From Kuafuiihalomonas sp039024635 (lineage in GTDB: Bacteria > Myxococcota > Kuafuiibacteriia > Kuafuiibacteriales > Kuafuiibacteriaceae): a stretch of DNA of 64,000 nt. The translations under genes were made by a program, and so were the position numbers. The notes below the pieces were generated by a model that was not told the origin of the DNA, made no database searches, and was given only the letters and a program-made list of their open reading frames with translations. Below are positions 9,611 through 18,029 of this stretch, in pieces. The DNA lies in assembly GCA_039024635.1 (NCBI GenBank), contig JBCCQA010000009.1:1-64000 (forward strand), written 5' to 3'. The stretch's first letter is position 1, and every line of letters starts with the position of its first letter.

Positions 9611-10990
9611 TCAGGTCAGGCTCTGGTTGATGCTCTCGTAGTGGGCCAGCCGGCGGTACAGGGTGGCCCGGCCCATGCCCAGTAGCTTGGCCGCCTTCTC
9701 AACGCTGCCGCTCGTTGCCTTGAGAGCTCGCTTGATGGCCCGACGCTCGACCTCGCGCATGGGGAGGATGTCGTCCGAGGCCATGCCCATGATGTCCTGA
9801 CTCTCGGTCGGCAGCATGCTCTGGCTGAGATGGGGGGGCAAATGCTGGACTTCGATGACGTCGCCCCGGGCGGCCAAGAGCGCGCGATGGACGACGTCGT
9901 CCAGTTCCCGTACGTTCCCGGGCCAGTCGTAGGCCACCATCGCATCCATGGCCGCTGGATCTACGTGTCCGACCATGCGTCGCGTGTCCCCTTGGTACTT
10001 CTCCATGAAGTGGCGAACCAAGCTGGGGACGTCCTCCCGCCGACTGCGAAGAGGCGGGATGTGGAGGGGGTGGACCACCAACTTGAAATAGAGGTCTTCG
10101 CGGAAACGACCGGCTCGGACCTCGGAGAGAAGGTCGCGCTGACTGGCGCAGACGATCCGGACGTCGACCTCGAGCTCATCGCTCGCGCCCACCGGTCGGA
10201 CGCGACCGCTGGACAGAGCCCGGAGCAGCCCAGCCTGGGTGAGAGGGCTCAGGCGGGCGATTTCGTCCAGGTACAGCGTTCCTCCTTCGGCCTGTTGCAT
10301 ACGGCCGACGGTTGGCTCGCTGCGCTCGGCGCTTTGGGCCTGACCAAAGAGCTCCACTTCGTGAAGGGACTCGGGGACAGCGCCCAGGTTCAGCGCCACG
10401 AAGGGACCGCTGCGACGGGGCCCACTATGGTGGATGGCCCGGCCGACCAGGTCCTTGCCGGTTCCCGCCTCGCCCAGAAGGACGACTGGAAAACCTTCGG
10501 CCACGACCCGCTCGATCTGGCGAGCCAGCTCCTCCATGGGCGGGCTCTGACCGACGAGCTGGTCGTAGCGGCCGCGTCGCGCAAGCTCTTGGCGCAGCTG
10601 GTCCAGGCTGCGCCCCAGCTCCCAGCGCTCGACCGCGCGGTTGATGGACAAGACGAGACGATCGTTGTCGAGGGGCTTCAGGAGGTAGTCGTACGCACCG
10701 CTTCGCAGGGCCGTGAGAGCGCTCCCCACGTCACCGCTGGAGGCCATGGCCACGGTGGGTACCTGGGCATCAAGCTGGCGGAGGGCCTTGAGGACCTCGA
10801 AGCCGGAGACGTCGCCGAGCCCTAGGTCCAAGCAGATGGCTGAGGCCTGCTCGGGTCGCGCCCGGAGGAAACTCTCGCCCTCGGTGAAGGACCAGGTCAC
10901 ATAGCCAGCGGCCTCGAGCCATCCCTTCATGAGGGACAGCGCCGACGGGTCGTCATCGACGATCGCGACGTGCCGAGGGCCTCCGGTCAT
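9611..10990 (-). CDS. NtrC-family response regulator lacking GAFTGA
   Basis: 459 residues from ATG 10990; an in-frame ATG at 11053 would add 21. The receiver domain (about 1-125) has DDD near the N-terminus, the acceptor Asp in CLDLGLGD, and LKPLD. The AAA+ domain has Walker A GEAGTGKD and Walker B GGTLYLDEI. The C-terminal Fis-type helix-turn-helix is KAAKLLGMGRATLYRRL. Between ELFG and GRM, where sigma-54 activators carry GAFTGA, it reads QAQSAERSEPTV. The loop that contacts sigma-54 is therefore missing, and the protein probably regulates without sigma-54, as TyrR does. No histidine kinase gene is adjacent. Confidence 0.93.
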   Translation of the reverse strand: MTGGPRHVAIVDDDPSALSLMKGWLEAAGYVTWSFTEGESFLRARPEQASAICLDLGLGDVSGFEVLKALRQLDAQVPTVAMASSGDVGSALTALRSGAYDYLLKPLDNDRLVLSINRAVERWELGRSLDQLRQELARRGRYDQLVGQSPPMEELARQIERVVAEGFPVVLLGEAGTGKDLVGRAIHHSGPRRSGPFVALNLGAVPESLHEVELFGQAQSAERSEPTVGRMQQAEGGTLYLDEIARLSPLTQAGLLRALSSGRVRPVGASDELEVDVRIVCASQRDLLSEVRAGRFREDLYFKLVVHPLHIPPLRSRREDVPSLVRHFMEKYQGDTRRMVGHVDPAAMDAMVAYDWPGNVRELDDVVHRALLAARGDVIEVQHLPPHLSQSMLPTESQDIMGMASDDILPMREVERRAIKRALKATSGSVEKAAKLLGMGRATLYRRLAHYESINQSLT

Positions 10991-11053
10991 GCCTTCCGAT
11001 TCGGCCCCTCGGTGGGGGCTAGCAGCCTTGGGCCCCCGTCGTTTCAAGAACAT

Positions 11054-11485
11054 ACGAGGCCTTGTCTCGATTTGGGGACGGAGCGAGACGGCTTGGCTCA
11101 GATCGGGACTCCGGTCGGTTTCGCGACGCTTCGCGACGTCTTAGGGGCTCAAGATGAGGCACTTCGGGTGAGCTGGAGTACGACACGGGGTCGCCATCTA
11201 GGGGTTGGCTCGAGGCAGGCCGGGTCTTGGCGCTTCGCCGGGCTCGTTTGTGCGAGCCCGGCTCAAGTCTCGTGGCCTTCCAGGCCAAGCTGCGCGGCCC
11301 AATGGATTCGCTGACGGCTTCGGCGAGGGTCGCTTTCTCTTACGTATCGGCTCCCACCCATGCCACGCAGTGGACCCGCATAAAGGCCAGAACGTAGGCG
11401 CAGTGAACGGACGTAGGAAACGCAAAGCGTTGGTCCGAGGAAGTGCGCGAAGTAGGGGGCCTTGGGCTTCGCCCAAGTCGGGACC
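11054..11485. other. structured intergenic region, no gene seen
   Basis: 432 nt between the 3' end of the ino1-like gene and the regulator gene; no convincing reading frame. It contains several inverted repeats: TCGCGA/TCGCGA (11121-11136), a perfect 10-bp stem GCCGGGCTCG/CGAGCCCGGC with a 6-nt loop (11237-11262), and TGGCCT/AGGCCA just after. The left end should hold the regulator promoter. The right end holds the GAACGTAGGCGCAG-type repeat sequence and the hairpin element at the ino1 stop codon. Confidence 0.6.
11237..11262. other. perfect 10-bp GC hairpin
   Basis: GCCGGGCTCG, loop TTTGTG, CGAGCCCGGC. It lies in the middle of a gene-free region and has no flanking T tract, so it is not a classical terminator on either strand. 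It could be a structured RNA or a REP-like unit. Confidence 0.6.
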
Positions 11486-11488
11486 CTA
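11450..11488 (-). repeat. GC hairpin repeat at ino1 stop codon
   Basis: AGTAGGGGGC then CTTGGGC-TTC-GCCCAAG (7-bp stem, 11461-11477), ending TCGGGACCCTAG. The CTA at 11486-11488 is the TAG stop of the inositol-phosphate synthase gene on the minus strand. Same architecture as the elements at 136, 20089 and 25120. It is preceded by GAACGTAGGCGCAGTGAACGG (11391-11410), a motif also found near base 80. Confidence 0.75.
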
Positions 11489-12565
11489 GGACTTAATGAA
11501 GCCGGCGATCAGCTCTCGGGCTTCGCTGTCGCGCATTTGGCGGGGCGGGTGCTTCATCAGGTAGGCGGAGGGGCCCTCCAAGGGGCCGCCGATGCCGCGG
11601 TCAAGAGCAAGCTTGGCGAGGCGAATCCCGTCGATGGCGACGCCAGCGCTGTTGGGGGAGTCTTCGACCGAGAGTCGGGCCTCGAGGTGCATCGGAACTT
11701 CGCCCCAGCCCTTCCACTCCATGCGCAGGAAGCAGACCTTGTTGTCCTTCTGCCAGGCCACGTAGTCCGAGGGACCGATGTGGATGTCGGTAGCGTCCAG
11801 TCGCTTGTCGAGCTGGGACTGCACCGACTCGGTCTTGGAGATGCGCTTGGTCTTCAGCCGATCCTCGTTGAGCATATTGAGGAAGTCCGTGTTGCCGCCG
11901 GTGTTCAGCTGGTAGGTCTTCTCGAGGCGTGTTCCGCGGTCGCTCACCAAACGGGCCAGGGACCGGTGGATGATGGTCGCGCCGACCTGGCTCTTGATGT
12001 CGTCGCCGACGATCGGGATCTTGGCGTCGGTGAAGCGCTTGGCCCATTCAGGGTTGGAGGCGATGAAGACGGGGATGCAGTTCACCATGCCGACCCCAGC
12101 TTCGAGGCAGCACTGCGCGTAGAACTTGGCCGCCTGCTCGGAGCCGACGGGGAGGTAGCACACGGCGACTTCGGCCCCGGTCTCCTTGAGAACCTTCACC
12201 ACGTCGACGGGCTCGGCGTCGGACTGGCGGAAGGCCTGAGCGTCGGGGTAGTTCGCCATGTGGGCTGCCACGCCGTCGTGGACAGGCGCCATCTGGACGG
12301 TCACGCCCGTCTTGGGGAGCTCGCGCTGGAAAATGGTCGTGTTGTTGGGCTCGGCGAAGATGGCCTCTTCGACCGGCTTACCAACCTTGCGCGCGTCGAC
12401 GTCGAAGGCGGCGACGATTTCCACGTCCTGGAGCCGGTATCCTCCGATCTCGTCGTGCATCAGACCCGCGGAATCCTCGGGAGCATGCTTGTAGAACTCG
12501 AGACCCTGAACGAGGGAGCTTGCGCAGTTGCCGACGCCGATGATGGCAAGTTTCACCTTTTTCAT
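11486..12565 (-). CDS. ino1: myo-inositol-1-phosphate synthase
   Basis: 359 residues, close to the length of the actinobacterial/archaeal type. It converts glucose-6-phosphate to 1L-myo-inositol-1-phosphate using NAD (EC 5.5.1.4), feeding inositol lipids or solutes. The Rossmann start is KLAIIGVGNCASSL. Family segments include NCIPVFIAS, VGDDIKSQVGATIIHR, QLNTGGNTDFLNM and GPSDYVAW. ATG start. It seems monocistronic, 97 nt downstream of exbD; its stop codon lies inside a GC hairpin repeat. No dedicated inositol phosphatase gene is visible nearby. Confidence 0.95.
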   Translation of the reverse strand: MKKVKLAIIGVGNCASSLVQGLEFYKHAPEDSAGLMHDEIGGYRLQDVEIVAAFDVDARKVGKPVEEAIFAEPNNTTIFQRELPKTGVTVQMAPVHDGVAAHMANYPDAQAFRQSDAEPVDVVKVLKETGAEVAVCYLPVGSEQAAKFYAQCCLEAGVGMVNCIPVFIASNPEWAKRFTDAKIPIVGDDIKSQVGATIIHRSLARLVSDRGTRLEKTYQLNTGGNTDFLNMLNEDRLKTKRISKTESVQSQLDKRLDATDIHIGPSDYVAWQKDNKVCFLRMEWKGWGEVPMHLEARLSVEDSPNSAGVAIDGIRLAKLALDRGIGGPLEGPSAYLMKHPPRQMRDSEARELIAGFIKS

Positions 12566-12663
12566 GGAGAACGGCTGCGGGTCCTATGGCAGTCACCCCG
12601 GTTGCGCAACCGATAACCCCTCCGAAGTGACAGCGCCCACGGCGTCAAAATCAGGGTAAACGG

Positions 12664-13134
12664 TCAGGAGTCCGGCTGGGTCGCGATGGCCAGGTTTTGA
12701 AGGCCTGCTTGACGGGCGGTCTCCATGACCTCGACCACCCGGCGGTGGAAGGCCCGCTCGTCGGCTTGGACGAGGACGAGGCGGTCTGGACGCTCGCTGG
12801 CCAGAGCCGAGAGCTCGCTTCGAAGCTCTTCCATGGAGAACTCCTCGCCCCCCACCACCACCGAGCCATCTTCCAAGACTACGATCACCAGCTCGTCGGA
12901 GAGGCGATCCACTTCTTCACTGGCGGAGCCGGTGGGCAGGTTGACCCGAAAGCCGGTGTTCTCGGTTTGTCCGGCCTGAATGATGTCCGTGCTCGTGGCC
13001 ATGAGGATGACCAGCAGCACGAGCATGATGTCGACCAGCGGCACGATGTTGATCTCGGTGAAGCTTCCTTGCTCCACCACTTCGGGATCTTCGAGCGGAC
13101 TCTCTCCGCCGGCCCGAGGTCCACCGCCCGCCAC
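12664..13134 (-). CDS. exbD: ExbD/TolR family proton-channel subunit
   Basis: 156 residues. A cytosolic N-terminus is followed by one transmembrane helix, ending with a periplasmic domain. The helix (NIVPLVDIMLVLLVILM) carries the conserved Asp (D35) that conducts protons in ExbD/TolR/MotB proteins. The GTG start directly abuts the TGA of the exbB gene. Together they should form a proton-driven motor energising TonB- or Tol-type outer-membrane processes. No tonB or tolA is adjacent; a TonB-dependent receptor lies 24 kb away in this window. Confidence 0.92.
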   Translation of the reverse strand: MAGGGPRAGGESPLEDPEVVEQGSFTEINIVPLVDIMLVLLVILMATSTDIIQAGQTENTGFRVNLPTGSASEEVDRLSDELVIVVLEDGSVVVGGEEFSMEELRSELSALASERPDRLVLVQADERAFHRRVVEVMETARQAGLQNLAIATQPDS

Positions 13135-13812
13135 TCAGGAGGCCTCCTTGACCCGAGTCTCGGGCGCTCCGCCGGGAAACAGGGAGCGCCCCGCCTCCAG
13201 CTGCTCCAGGAACTCGTCGACCACCAGTTTGACCTCGACCGTGGCTTGATTGCCCCGGGACTGGAAGTAGTTGAAGAACATCACCGCCACCACGGCCACG
13301 AAAATACCGCCGGCCGTAGCATAAAGGGCCTCGGCCACGCCGGCCGCCACGACCGAGAAGCCGCCCGTTCCCGATAGCCCGATGTCCCGAAAAGCTCGGA
13401 TGATGCCAACCACCGTTCCGAAGAGGCCCACGAAGGGCGCGAGGGCGCCCACTGTGCCTATGGCCCACAGTCGCCGACGCATCCAAAGGGCGAACCGCTG
13501 CCGCTCACGCTCTGCCGCCCTCTGCTCGGACTGACCGGGTCGCTGTGCCGTGTTCAGGGCGGCGATGAAGATGTCCGCTACCGGGGAGCTGCTGCGCTCG
13601 CAGACCGTGCGAGCGGCCTGAAGATCGCCGTGGATGAGGAGCTTGCCGACTTCGCTCCCGAGCTCCCGCGCCTTCTCGACCAGGCCCCAGAAGGTGAAGA
13701 GCTGCTCCAGCGCCAGCGCCAGCACCAACACCGAACCCCCGAGGATGAAGATCAGGGCGGTGCCGGAGAGCTCGAACATCGCCAGCGCGTCTTGGGGGTT
13801 GGCCTCGTTCAC
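13135..13812 (-). CDS. exbB: ExbB/TolQ (MotA family) proton-channel subunit
   Basis: 225 residues, three predicted membrane helices: TALIFILGGSVLVLALALEQ, then the typical GALAPFVGLFGTVVGIIRAF, and AEALYATAGGIFVAVVAVMFF. The last two carry the GLFGTV...EALYAT signature of the family. GTG start; its stop abuts the exbD start, so the two are coupled. It lies 60 nt downstream of dnaJ in the same direction. Whether it works with TonB or Tol cannot be told from the sequence. Confidence 0.92.
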   Translation of the reverse strand: MNEANPQDALAMFELSGTALIFILGGSVLVLALALEQLFTFWGLVEKARELGSEVGKLLIHGDLQAARTVCERSSSPVADIFIAALNTAQRPGQSEQRAAERERQRFALWMRRRLWAIGTVGALAPFVGLFGTVVGIIRAFRDIGLSGTGGFSVVAAGVAEALYATAGGIFVAVVAVMFFNYFQSRGNQATVEVKLVVDEFLEQLEAGRSLFPGGAPETRVKEAS

Positions 13813-13872
13813 GAAGCGCCTCCGGGGACCATGACCGAAAGGGTAAACGGGCGGAGCCAGGAGGCGAAGTCT

Positions 13873-15063
13873 TCACTCACCGTCGAGGGCGTCCCGCAGC
13901 CGATCGAAGAAGGATCCGGTCCGGCGTCGACGCCGCTGCTGACTGGGCCGGGGTTTGTCGCCAACCGCCTGGACCTCGGCCTCGAGGGGCAGGGCCTCGT
14001 TCAGCTCCTCCAATACCTTCTGCTGGGCCTTGGAGAGCTTCTCGGGGACCTGGATGGTGAGGTGGACCAAGATGTCGCCATCGCCGGAGCCGTCGAGGCG
14101 TGGCACACCCGCCCCGGCCAGACGCAGGATGTCGCCCGGTCGTGAGCCCGGCGGCACCTCGAGATCATGCTCGACGCCCTGAAGGCCTGACAGTTGGGTC
14201 CGACCGCCCGTGCAGGCCATCGGGTAGCTCACGGCAAGCTCGCAGTGGAGATCTCCGCCATCCCGGGCGAAGGTCTCATGGGGTCGGACGTCGATGAGGA
14301 CATAAAGGTCGCCGGGGGGTCCGCCGTGCAGGCCTGCGTTTCCCTCACCGGTCAGGCGGAGGCGCAGGCCGCTGTAGACCCCGGCCGGCACCCGAATATC
14401 CAGTTTTCGAGCGTCGGCGACGAAGCCCTCCCCACGGCAGCTGGAGCATACCCTCTCGGGCACCTGACCCGTACCGCCGCAGGCTCGGCACGTCGTGGCG
14501 ATCATGAAAGCACCCCTGCCCTGAACGACCTGGCCTTGACCCTTGCACACCGGGCAGGTCCGCATTCGGCCGCCTTCCGCGCCCGTCCCGCCGCAGTCGC
14601 CACAGGGCGACATCCGCTCAATCTCAATTGTACGGCTGGCGCCCACGGCCGCGTCTTCCAGATCGACCTGGACCGAGGCGTGGAGGTCCGAGCCGGCCAT
14701 GGGCCGAGGCCCTTGAGGCCCAGCCCCACCAAAGCCTCCGAAACCAGCTTGGCCGCCGAAGAACTCGGAGAAGAGGTCGCCGAACTGGCTGAAGATGTCG
14801 CCCAGGTCCCCGTTGAAGGGGCTGTAGCCCCCGCTCTTCAGACCATCGAAGCCCGCGCGGTCATAGAGCGCCCGCTTGTCGTCGTCGGAAAGGACCTCAT
14901 AGGCTTCCGAAGCCTCTTTGAATCGGCGCTCTGCCTCGTCGTCACCCTGATTGCGGTCCGGGTGATACTGGAGCGCAAGCTTCCGGTACGCCGACTTGAT
15001 GGTCCGACCATCGGCGTCTCGCGCCACCCCGAGCACTTCGTAGTAGTCTCGCTGATGGGCCAC
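13873..15063 (-). CDS. dnaJ: chaperone protein DnaJ
   Basis: 396 residues from GTG 15063, which has an AGGGG sequence about 5 nt upstream and yields the normal DnaJ N-terminus (RDYYEVLGV); a longer frame starting at 15099 adds 12 unlike residues. Domains: J domain with HPD (YHPDRNQG), Gly/Phe-rich region (FFGGQAGFGGFGGAG), and four zinc-binding repeats CGDCGGTG, CPVCKGQG, CRACGGTG and CSSCRGEG. A substrate-binding C-terminal region follows and ends in an Arg-rich tail (QQRRRRRTGSFF). Co-chaperone stimulating DnaK. No dnaK or grpE is adjacent. Confidence 0.95.
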   Translation of the reverse strand: MAHQRDYYEVLGVARDADGRTIKSAYRKLALQYHPDRNQGDDEAERRFKEASEAYEVLSDDDKRALYDRAGFDGLKSGGYSPFNGDLGDIFSQFGDLFSEFFGGQAGFGGFGGAGPQGPRPMAGSDLHASVQVDLEDAAVGASRTIEIERMSPCGDCGGTGAEGGRMRTCPVCKGQGQVVQGRGAFMIATTCRACGGTGQVPERVCSSCRGEGFVADARKLDIRVPAGVYSGLRLRLTGEGNAGLHGGPPGDLYVLIDVRPHETFARDGGDLHCELAVSYPMACTGGRTQLSGLQGVEHDLEVPPGSRPGDILRLAGAGVPRLDGSGDGDILVHLTIQVPEKLSKAQQKVLEELNEALPLEAEVQAVGDKPRPSQQRRRRRTGSFFDRLRDALDGE

Positions 15064-15114
15064 GACGCCCCTGTCTAAACACCCTGGCCCTCGGGTCAAA
15101 TCGCCATCGCGGAC

Positions 15115-15756
15115 TCAGCGACCAGGGACCTCCCCCCACAAAATTTTGTGCAGTTGGAGATTTAGTCTGATGGGTAAACCCGTGGCGAGGATCCAGTCGG
15201 CCAGCCCGTCGGCAGAGCGGCCCCAGGCCGGGGACATCGAGAGTGGCGCTCGTGCCAGAAGGTCGTGACGCTGCAGCTGCTCGAGCGCCCAATCGAAGTC
15301 GGCCCGGTCTGCGACCACGATCTTGATCTCGTCGCCAGGCCGGAGCCGCTCGAGGTTGGCCCAGTCCGTCCGTTCACTTTCTCCCGAGCTCGGCGCCTTC
15401 AGGTCCATGATCCGCGCAACCCCCTCGGGCAAGATTGATATGTCGCGCTCGCCGCTCGTCTCGCAAAGGACCTCGTAGCCTCTGGCCAAGAGGCGCCGTG
15501 CCAAGACCGCGACCGAGGGCTGTAGCAGAGGCTCTCCGCCGGTGATCTCGACCAAACGAGCTGGCTCCGCCTCGACCCGCGCCATGATCTCGTCCACCTC
15601 CATCCAGGTCCCGCCCTTGAAGGTGTACTCGCTGTCGCACCAGCTGCAGCGCAGATTGCAGCCAGTGAGGCGCACGAAGGTGCAGGGCCAGCCGGCCCGG
15701 GTCGACTCGCCCTGGATAGAGTGGAAGATCTCGGTGATGCGAAGGCGAGTCGCCAC
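15115..15756 (-). CDS. queE: 7-carboxy-7-deazaguanine synthase QueE
   Basis: 213 residues. Radical SAM enzyme that contracts the ring of 6-carboxytetrahydropterin to 7-carboxy-7-deazaguanine in queuosine precursor synthesis. The cluster motif C33-X3-C37-X2-C40 (CNLRCSWC) is present, with the N-terminal EIFHSIQGES segment and ITGGEPLLQP, both typical of QueE. GTG start. Its partner in the next pathway step, queC, is 48 kb away in this window on the same strand. It lies between dnaJ and a coiled-coil gene in one direction. Confidence 0.94.
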   Translation of the reverse strand: MATRLRITEIFHSIQGESTRAGWPCTFVRLTGCNLRCSWCDSEYTFKGGTWMEVDEIMARVEAEPARLVEITGGEPLLQPSVAVLARRLLARGYEVLCETSGERDISILPEGVARIMDLKAPSSGESERTDWANLERLRPGDEIKIVVADRADFDWALEQLQRHDLLARAPLSMSPAWGRSADGLADWILATGLPIRLNLQLHKILWGEVPGR

Positions 15757-15792
15757 GGTCTCAGCTCGTGGCCAGACGCTCGTGAGGTCAAC

Positions 15793-16464
15793 TCAGATCA
15801 AGGCTTCGTCGATGGCCTGAGCCAGTGCGGGCGGAATCGAGGTGTCCTCGCCCTGGTCGTCTCCGGAGGCCCCGTCCGCTTTCTTGCCTAGGACCCGATT
15901 CAGGCCAGCACTGGAGGGACGGAGGGCGCTCCAGTCAAAGTCGGAGCCGCTTCCATAGCGGGCAAGCTCGGAGCCGATGGTCTCCAAGCCCGCGTCGATG
16001 GCGTCCATCTTCTCCAGGGCGTCACCGAGGACGGGGTCGACTTCCCGAAGCTGCTCGGTGATGGCGTTAGCCTGGGCTTTGAACTCCTCCGGGAGCTCGC
16101 CTTCGGCCGCCAGGCGCGCGACCGAAGCCACTACACCCCCCAGCTTCTCAAGGAGCTCCATGAGCTGGGCCGAGGTCTTCGTGCTGGTCTCGCTGGTCTG
16201 GGTGAGGGCGGTCTCGACCTCCTCGATCGAGCGACGGAGTCGAGCCCGAAGCTCCACCGGCCGACCCTCGTCCGCCGCGTCGAGGTCGACTTCTTCGACC
16301 TCGACCGCCGTACTGACGGTCGAAACCACGGGCTCGTCGGGGAGCTCGGCCAGGGTCCTGCGAAGCACAGCCTCTCCGTAACGCCAGGTCATGATGGCCA
16401 CGATCCATCCGGCCAAGGCCAGGTTGGCGAAGAAGAGGAGCAGCCACGGCGACAGCTCAGGCAC
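15793..16464 (-). CDS. membrane-anchored coiled-coil protein, unknown function
   Basis: 223 residues, not assigned to a family. One N-terminal membrane helix (PWLLLFFANLALAGWIVAIM) is followed by an acidic linker and long, probably coiled-coil helices (residues about 75-165, rich in Glu, Leu and Ala). The tail is acidic. GTG start overlaps the end of the VWA gene by 8 nt, so the two are translationally coupled and may form a complex at the membrane. Confidence 0.7.
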   Translation of the reverse strand: MPELSPWLLLFFANLALAGWIVAIMTWRYGEAVLRRTLAELPDEPVVSTVSTAVEVEEVDLDAADEGRPVELRARLRRSIEEVETALTQTSETSTKTSAQLMELLEKLGGVVASVARLAAEGELPEEFKAQANAITEQLREVDPVLGDALEKMDAIDAGLETIGSELARYGSGSDFDWSALRPSSAGLNRVLGKKADGASGDDQGEDTSIPPALAQAIDEALI

Positions 16465-17989
16465 CAGCGCCCCCTTCCACGCCGTCCAGGCGTCGTCGAA
16501 ACCAAAAGCCTATCGCGATCAGACCGAGAGGTGAGTGCGCGAGGCCGACCCGGGCCACGATCCCCCACACGCTGGAGGGAGGCTCCAGCTCGGGAGCCCG
16601 GATGGGCGCGAGAGGGAAGCGACGGACCTGCCCGAACTCCAAAGCCCGAACCGCCAGGCTGAGATAGGTCGGCGCAGCATCGAATGGCAGGCTCCCCCGA
16701 AACACGTCACCTTCTGGACGAAGCCCGAGCTCCGTGGGCTCGCCGTCCGCTCGGTGGAGCTTGGCACGAACCACGAGTTCGACCAGGTCATTGCAGACCC
16801 CTAGACGCCGAACGACGACGTCGACCCGGTTCTCGCTCCAGCTCGCCTCGGCATCGAAGCACGGGGGCGAGACGCGAAAACGGGCCTTTCGATGGCGCTT
16901 CATGGTCGGCGTCTCGGCCAGCAGCTGGCCCCTGAACTCGCCGGCCTCTTCGGGTGTCCACCGACCGACGAATCGTCCGTCCTTGGCTCGGTCCAGAGGC
17001 AGTTCCTTGCCCTCGGGCAGAAGGAAGCGCATCTCCAGCTCTTTTAGCCGGGCGAAGGACAGGACCGGATGTCCATCTTGAATGAGTCGTCCGACCACCA
17101 TTGCCGGTCGACCCACTATGGGTACGCGCGGCTCGAGTTGAATGTCGAGCTGGGTCAGACCCTGGCGAACCAAGACCTCCAGCTGATCTAGCTTGGGTTG
17201 GTCGGCCCGCCAGGACCCGGGCACCGGATTCTCTATCTGGACGAGGTCGAAGCCGGCTCGGCTCATCCAGGACAGGTTCTTCTGACGCAGCGGTCCTCGA
17301 AGGACCGACTCGTCCGGCGAGAGGAGAGCGTTGGGTCCCTGTGGCAGGAGGGTCAGGACGGCGGCGAACGCCTTGACGTCCTCGTCCACCCGAAAGGCGC
17401 CGCCTTTGGTGGTAAGGAGGTCGACCTGTTCTTCGGTCACGGCAATGTCGAACAGCGTCCGGTGCAGCCGTTCGGGTCTGACGGAGAAGCTCCCGCCGGT
17501 CGCCCTCGGAACCTGGAGGAGTTCATGGCTCGGATCGGGACCGAGAGCCACGAGGTGGACGCTCGCCCTCCGAACCCGAACGTCTTCGATCAGGGTCTGG
17601 AGCGCCTCGACATCGACGGGTCGCGGATTGCGGCCGACCACGAAGACCAGGACGTCTCGAGAGCGGGGATGACGTGGGCCCAGGAGGTCCAGGGCCTTCT
17701 CCAAGGTGGCCTCGAGACCGAAGGGTTGGCTTCGGGCCCCGTCCATACGCACTCGGAGCCGAGCGCGATCGCTCGAGGGCGAGAGCAGTACACGGGGCTC
17801 GGTGCCGATCTCGACCACGCCCAATCGATCCTCGTCCCGGGCCAGCGCCCCGAAGATCTCCAAGGCATCCAGGGCTTCATCCCGAGCCTCGCCCTGGAGC
17901 TGACCGTCCACGAGCAGGACCATTCGGGTGGAGCTAGGCTGGGCGACGGCGACGCCGGCCAAGACGAACATGAGGGGAGCCAGGCCCAC
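16457..17989 (-). CDS. exported VWA-like protein with C-terminal membrane helix
   Basis: 510 residues from GTG 17989. The signal peptide is LAPLMFVLAGVAVAQ. It is followed by a von Willebrand A-like fold (RMVLLVDGQLQGEARDEALD) in which the metal site DxSxS reads DGQLQ, so it looks unable to bind metal in the usual way. The C-terminal half is beta-rich. Near the end a membrane helix (SPLGLIAIGFWF) is followed by RRR. Topology suggests a periplasmic domain anchored in the inner membrane, reminiscent of Bat-type proteins. It starts 40 nt after recJ and is coupled to the downstream coiled-coil gene. Confidence 0.65.
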   Translation of the reverse strand: MGLAPLMFVLAGVAVAQPSSTRMVLLVDGQLQGEARDEALDALEIFGALARDEDRLGVVEIGTEPRVLLSPSSDRARLRVRMDGARSQPFGLEATLEKALDLLGPRHPRSRDVLVFVVGRNPRPVDVEALQTLIEDVRVRRASVHLVALGPDPSHELLQVPRATGGSFSVRPERLHRTLFDIAVTEEQVDLLTTKGGAFRVDEDVKAFAAVLTLLPQGPNALLSPDESVLRGPLRQKNLSWMSRAGFDLVQIENPVPGSWRADQPKLDQLEVLVRQGLTQLDIQLEPRVPIVGRPAMVVGRLIQDGHPVLSFARLKELEMRFLLPEGKELPLDRAKDGRFVGRWTPEEAGEFRGQLLAETPTMKRHRKARFRVSPPCFDAEASWSENRVDVVVRRLGVCNDLVELVVRAKLHRADGEPTELGLRPEGDVFRGSLPFDAAPTYLSLAVRALEFGQVRRFPLAPIRAPELEPPSSVWGIVARVGLAHSPLGLIAIGFWFRRRLDGVEGGAGA

Positions 17990-18029
17990 GCCTCGACGAT
18001 CGGCCGCTTCTGTCCGAATTTGAGAACTT

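Noticed and set aside
11462..12616. 384-codon plus-strand frame
   Set aside because: Opposite the inositol phosphate synthase gene; shadow of codon bias.
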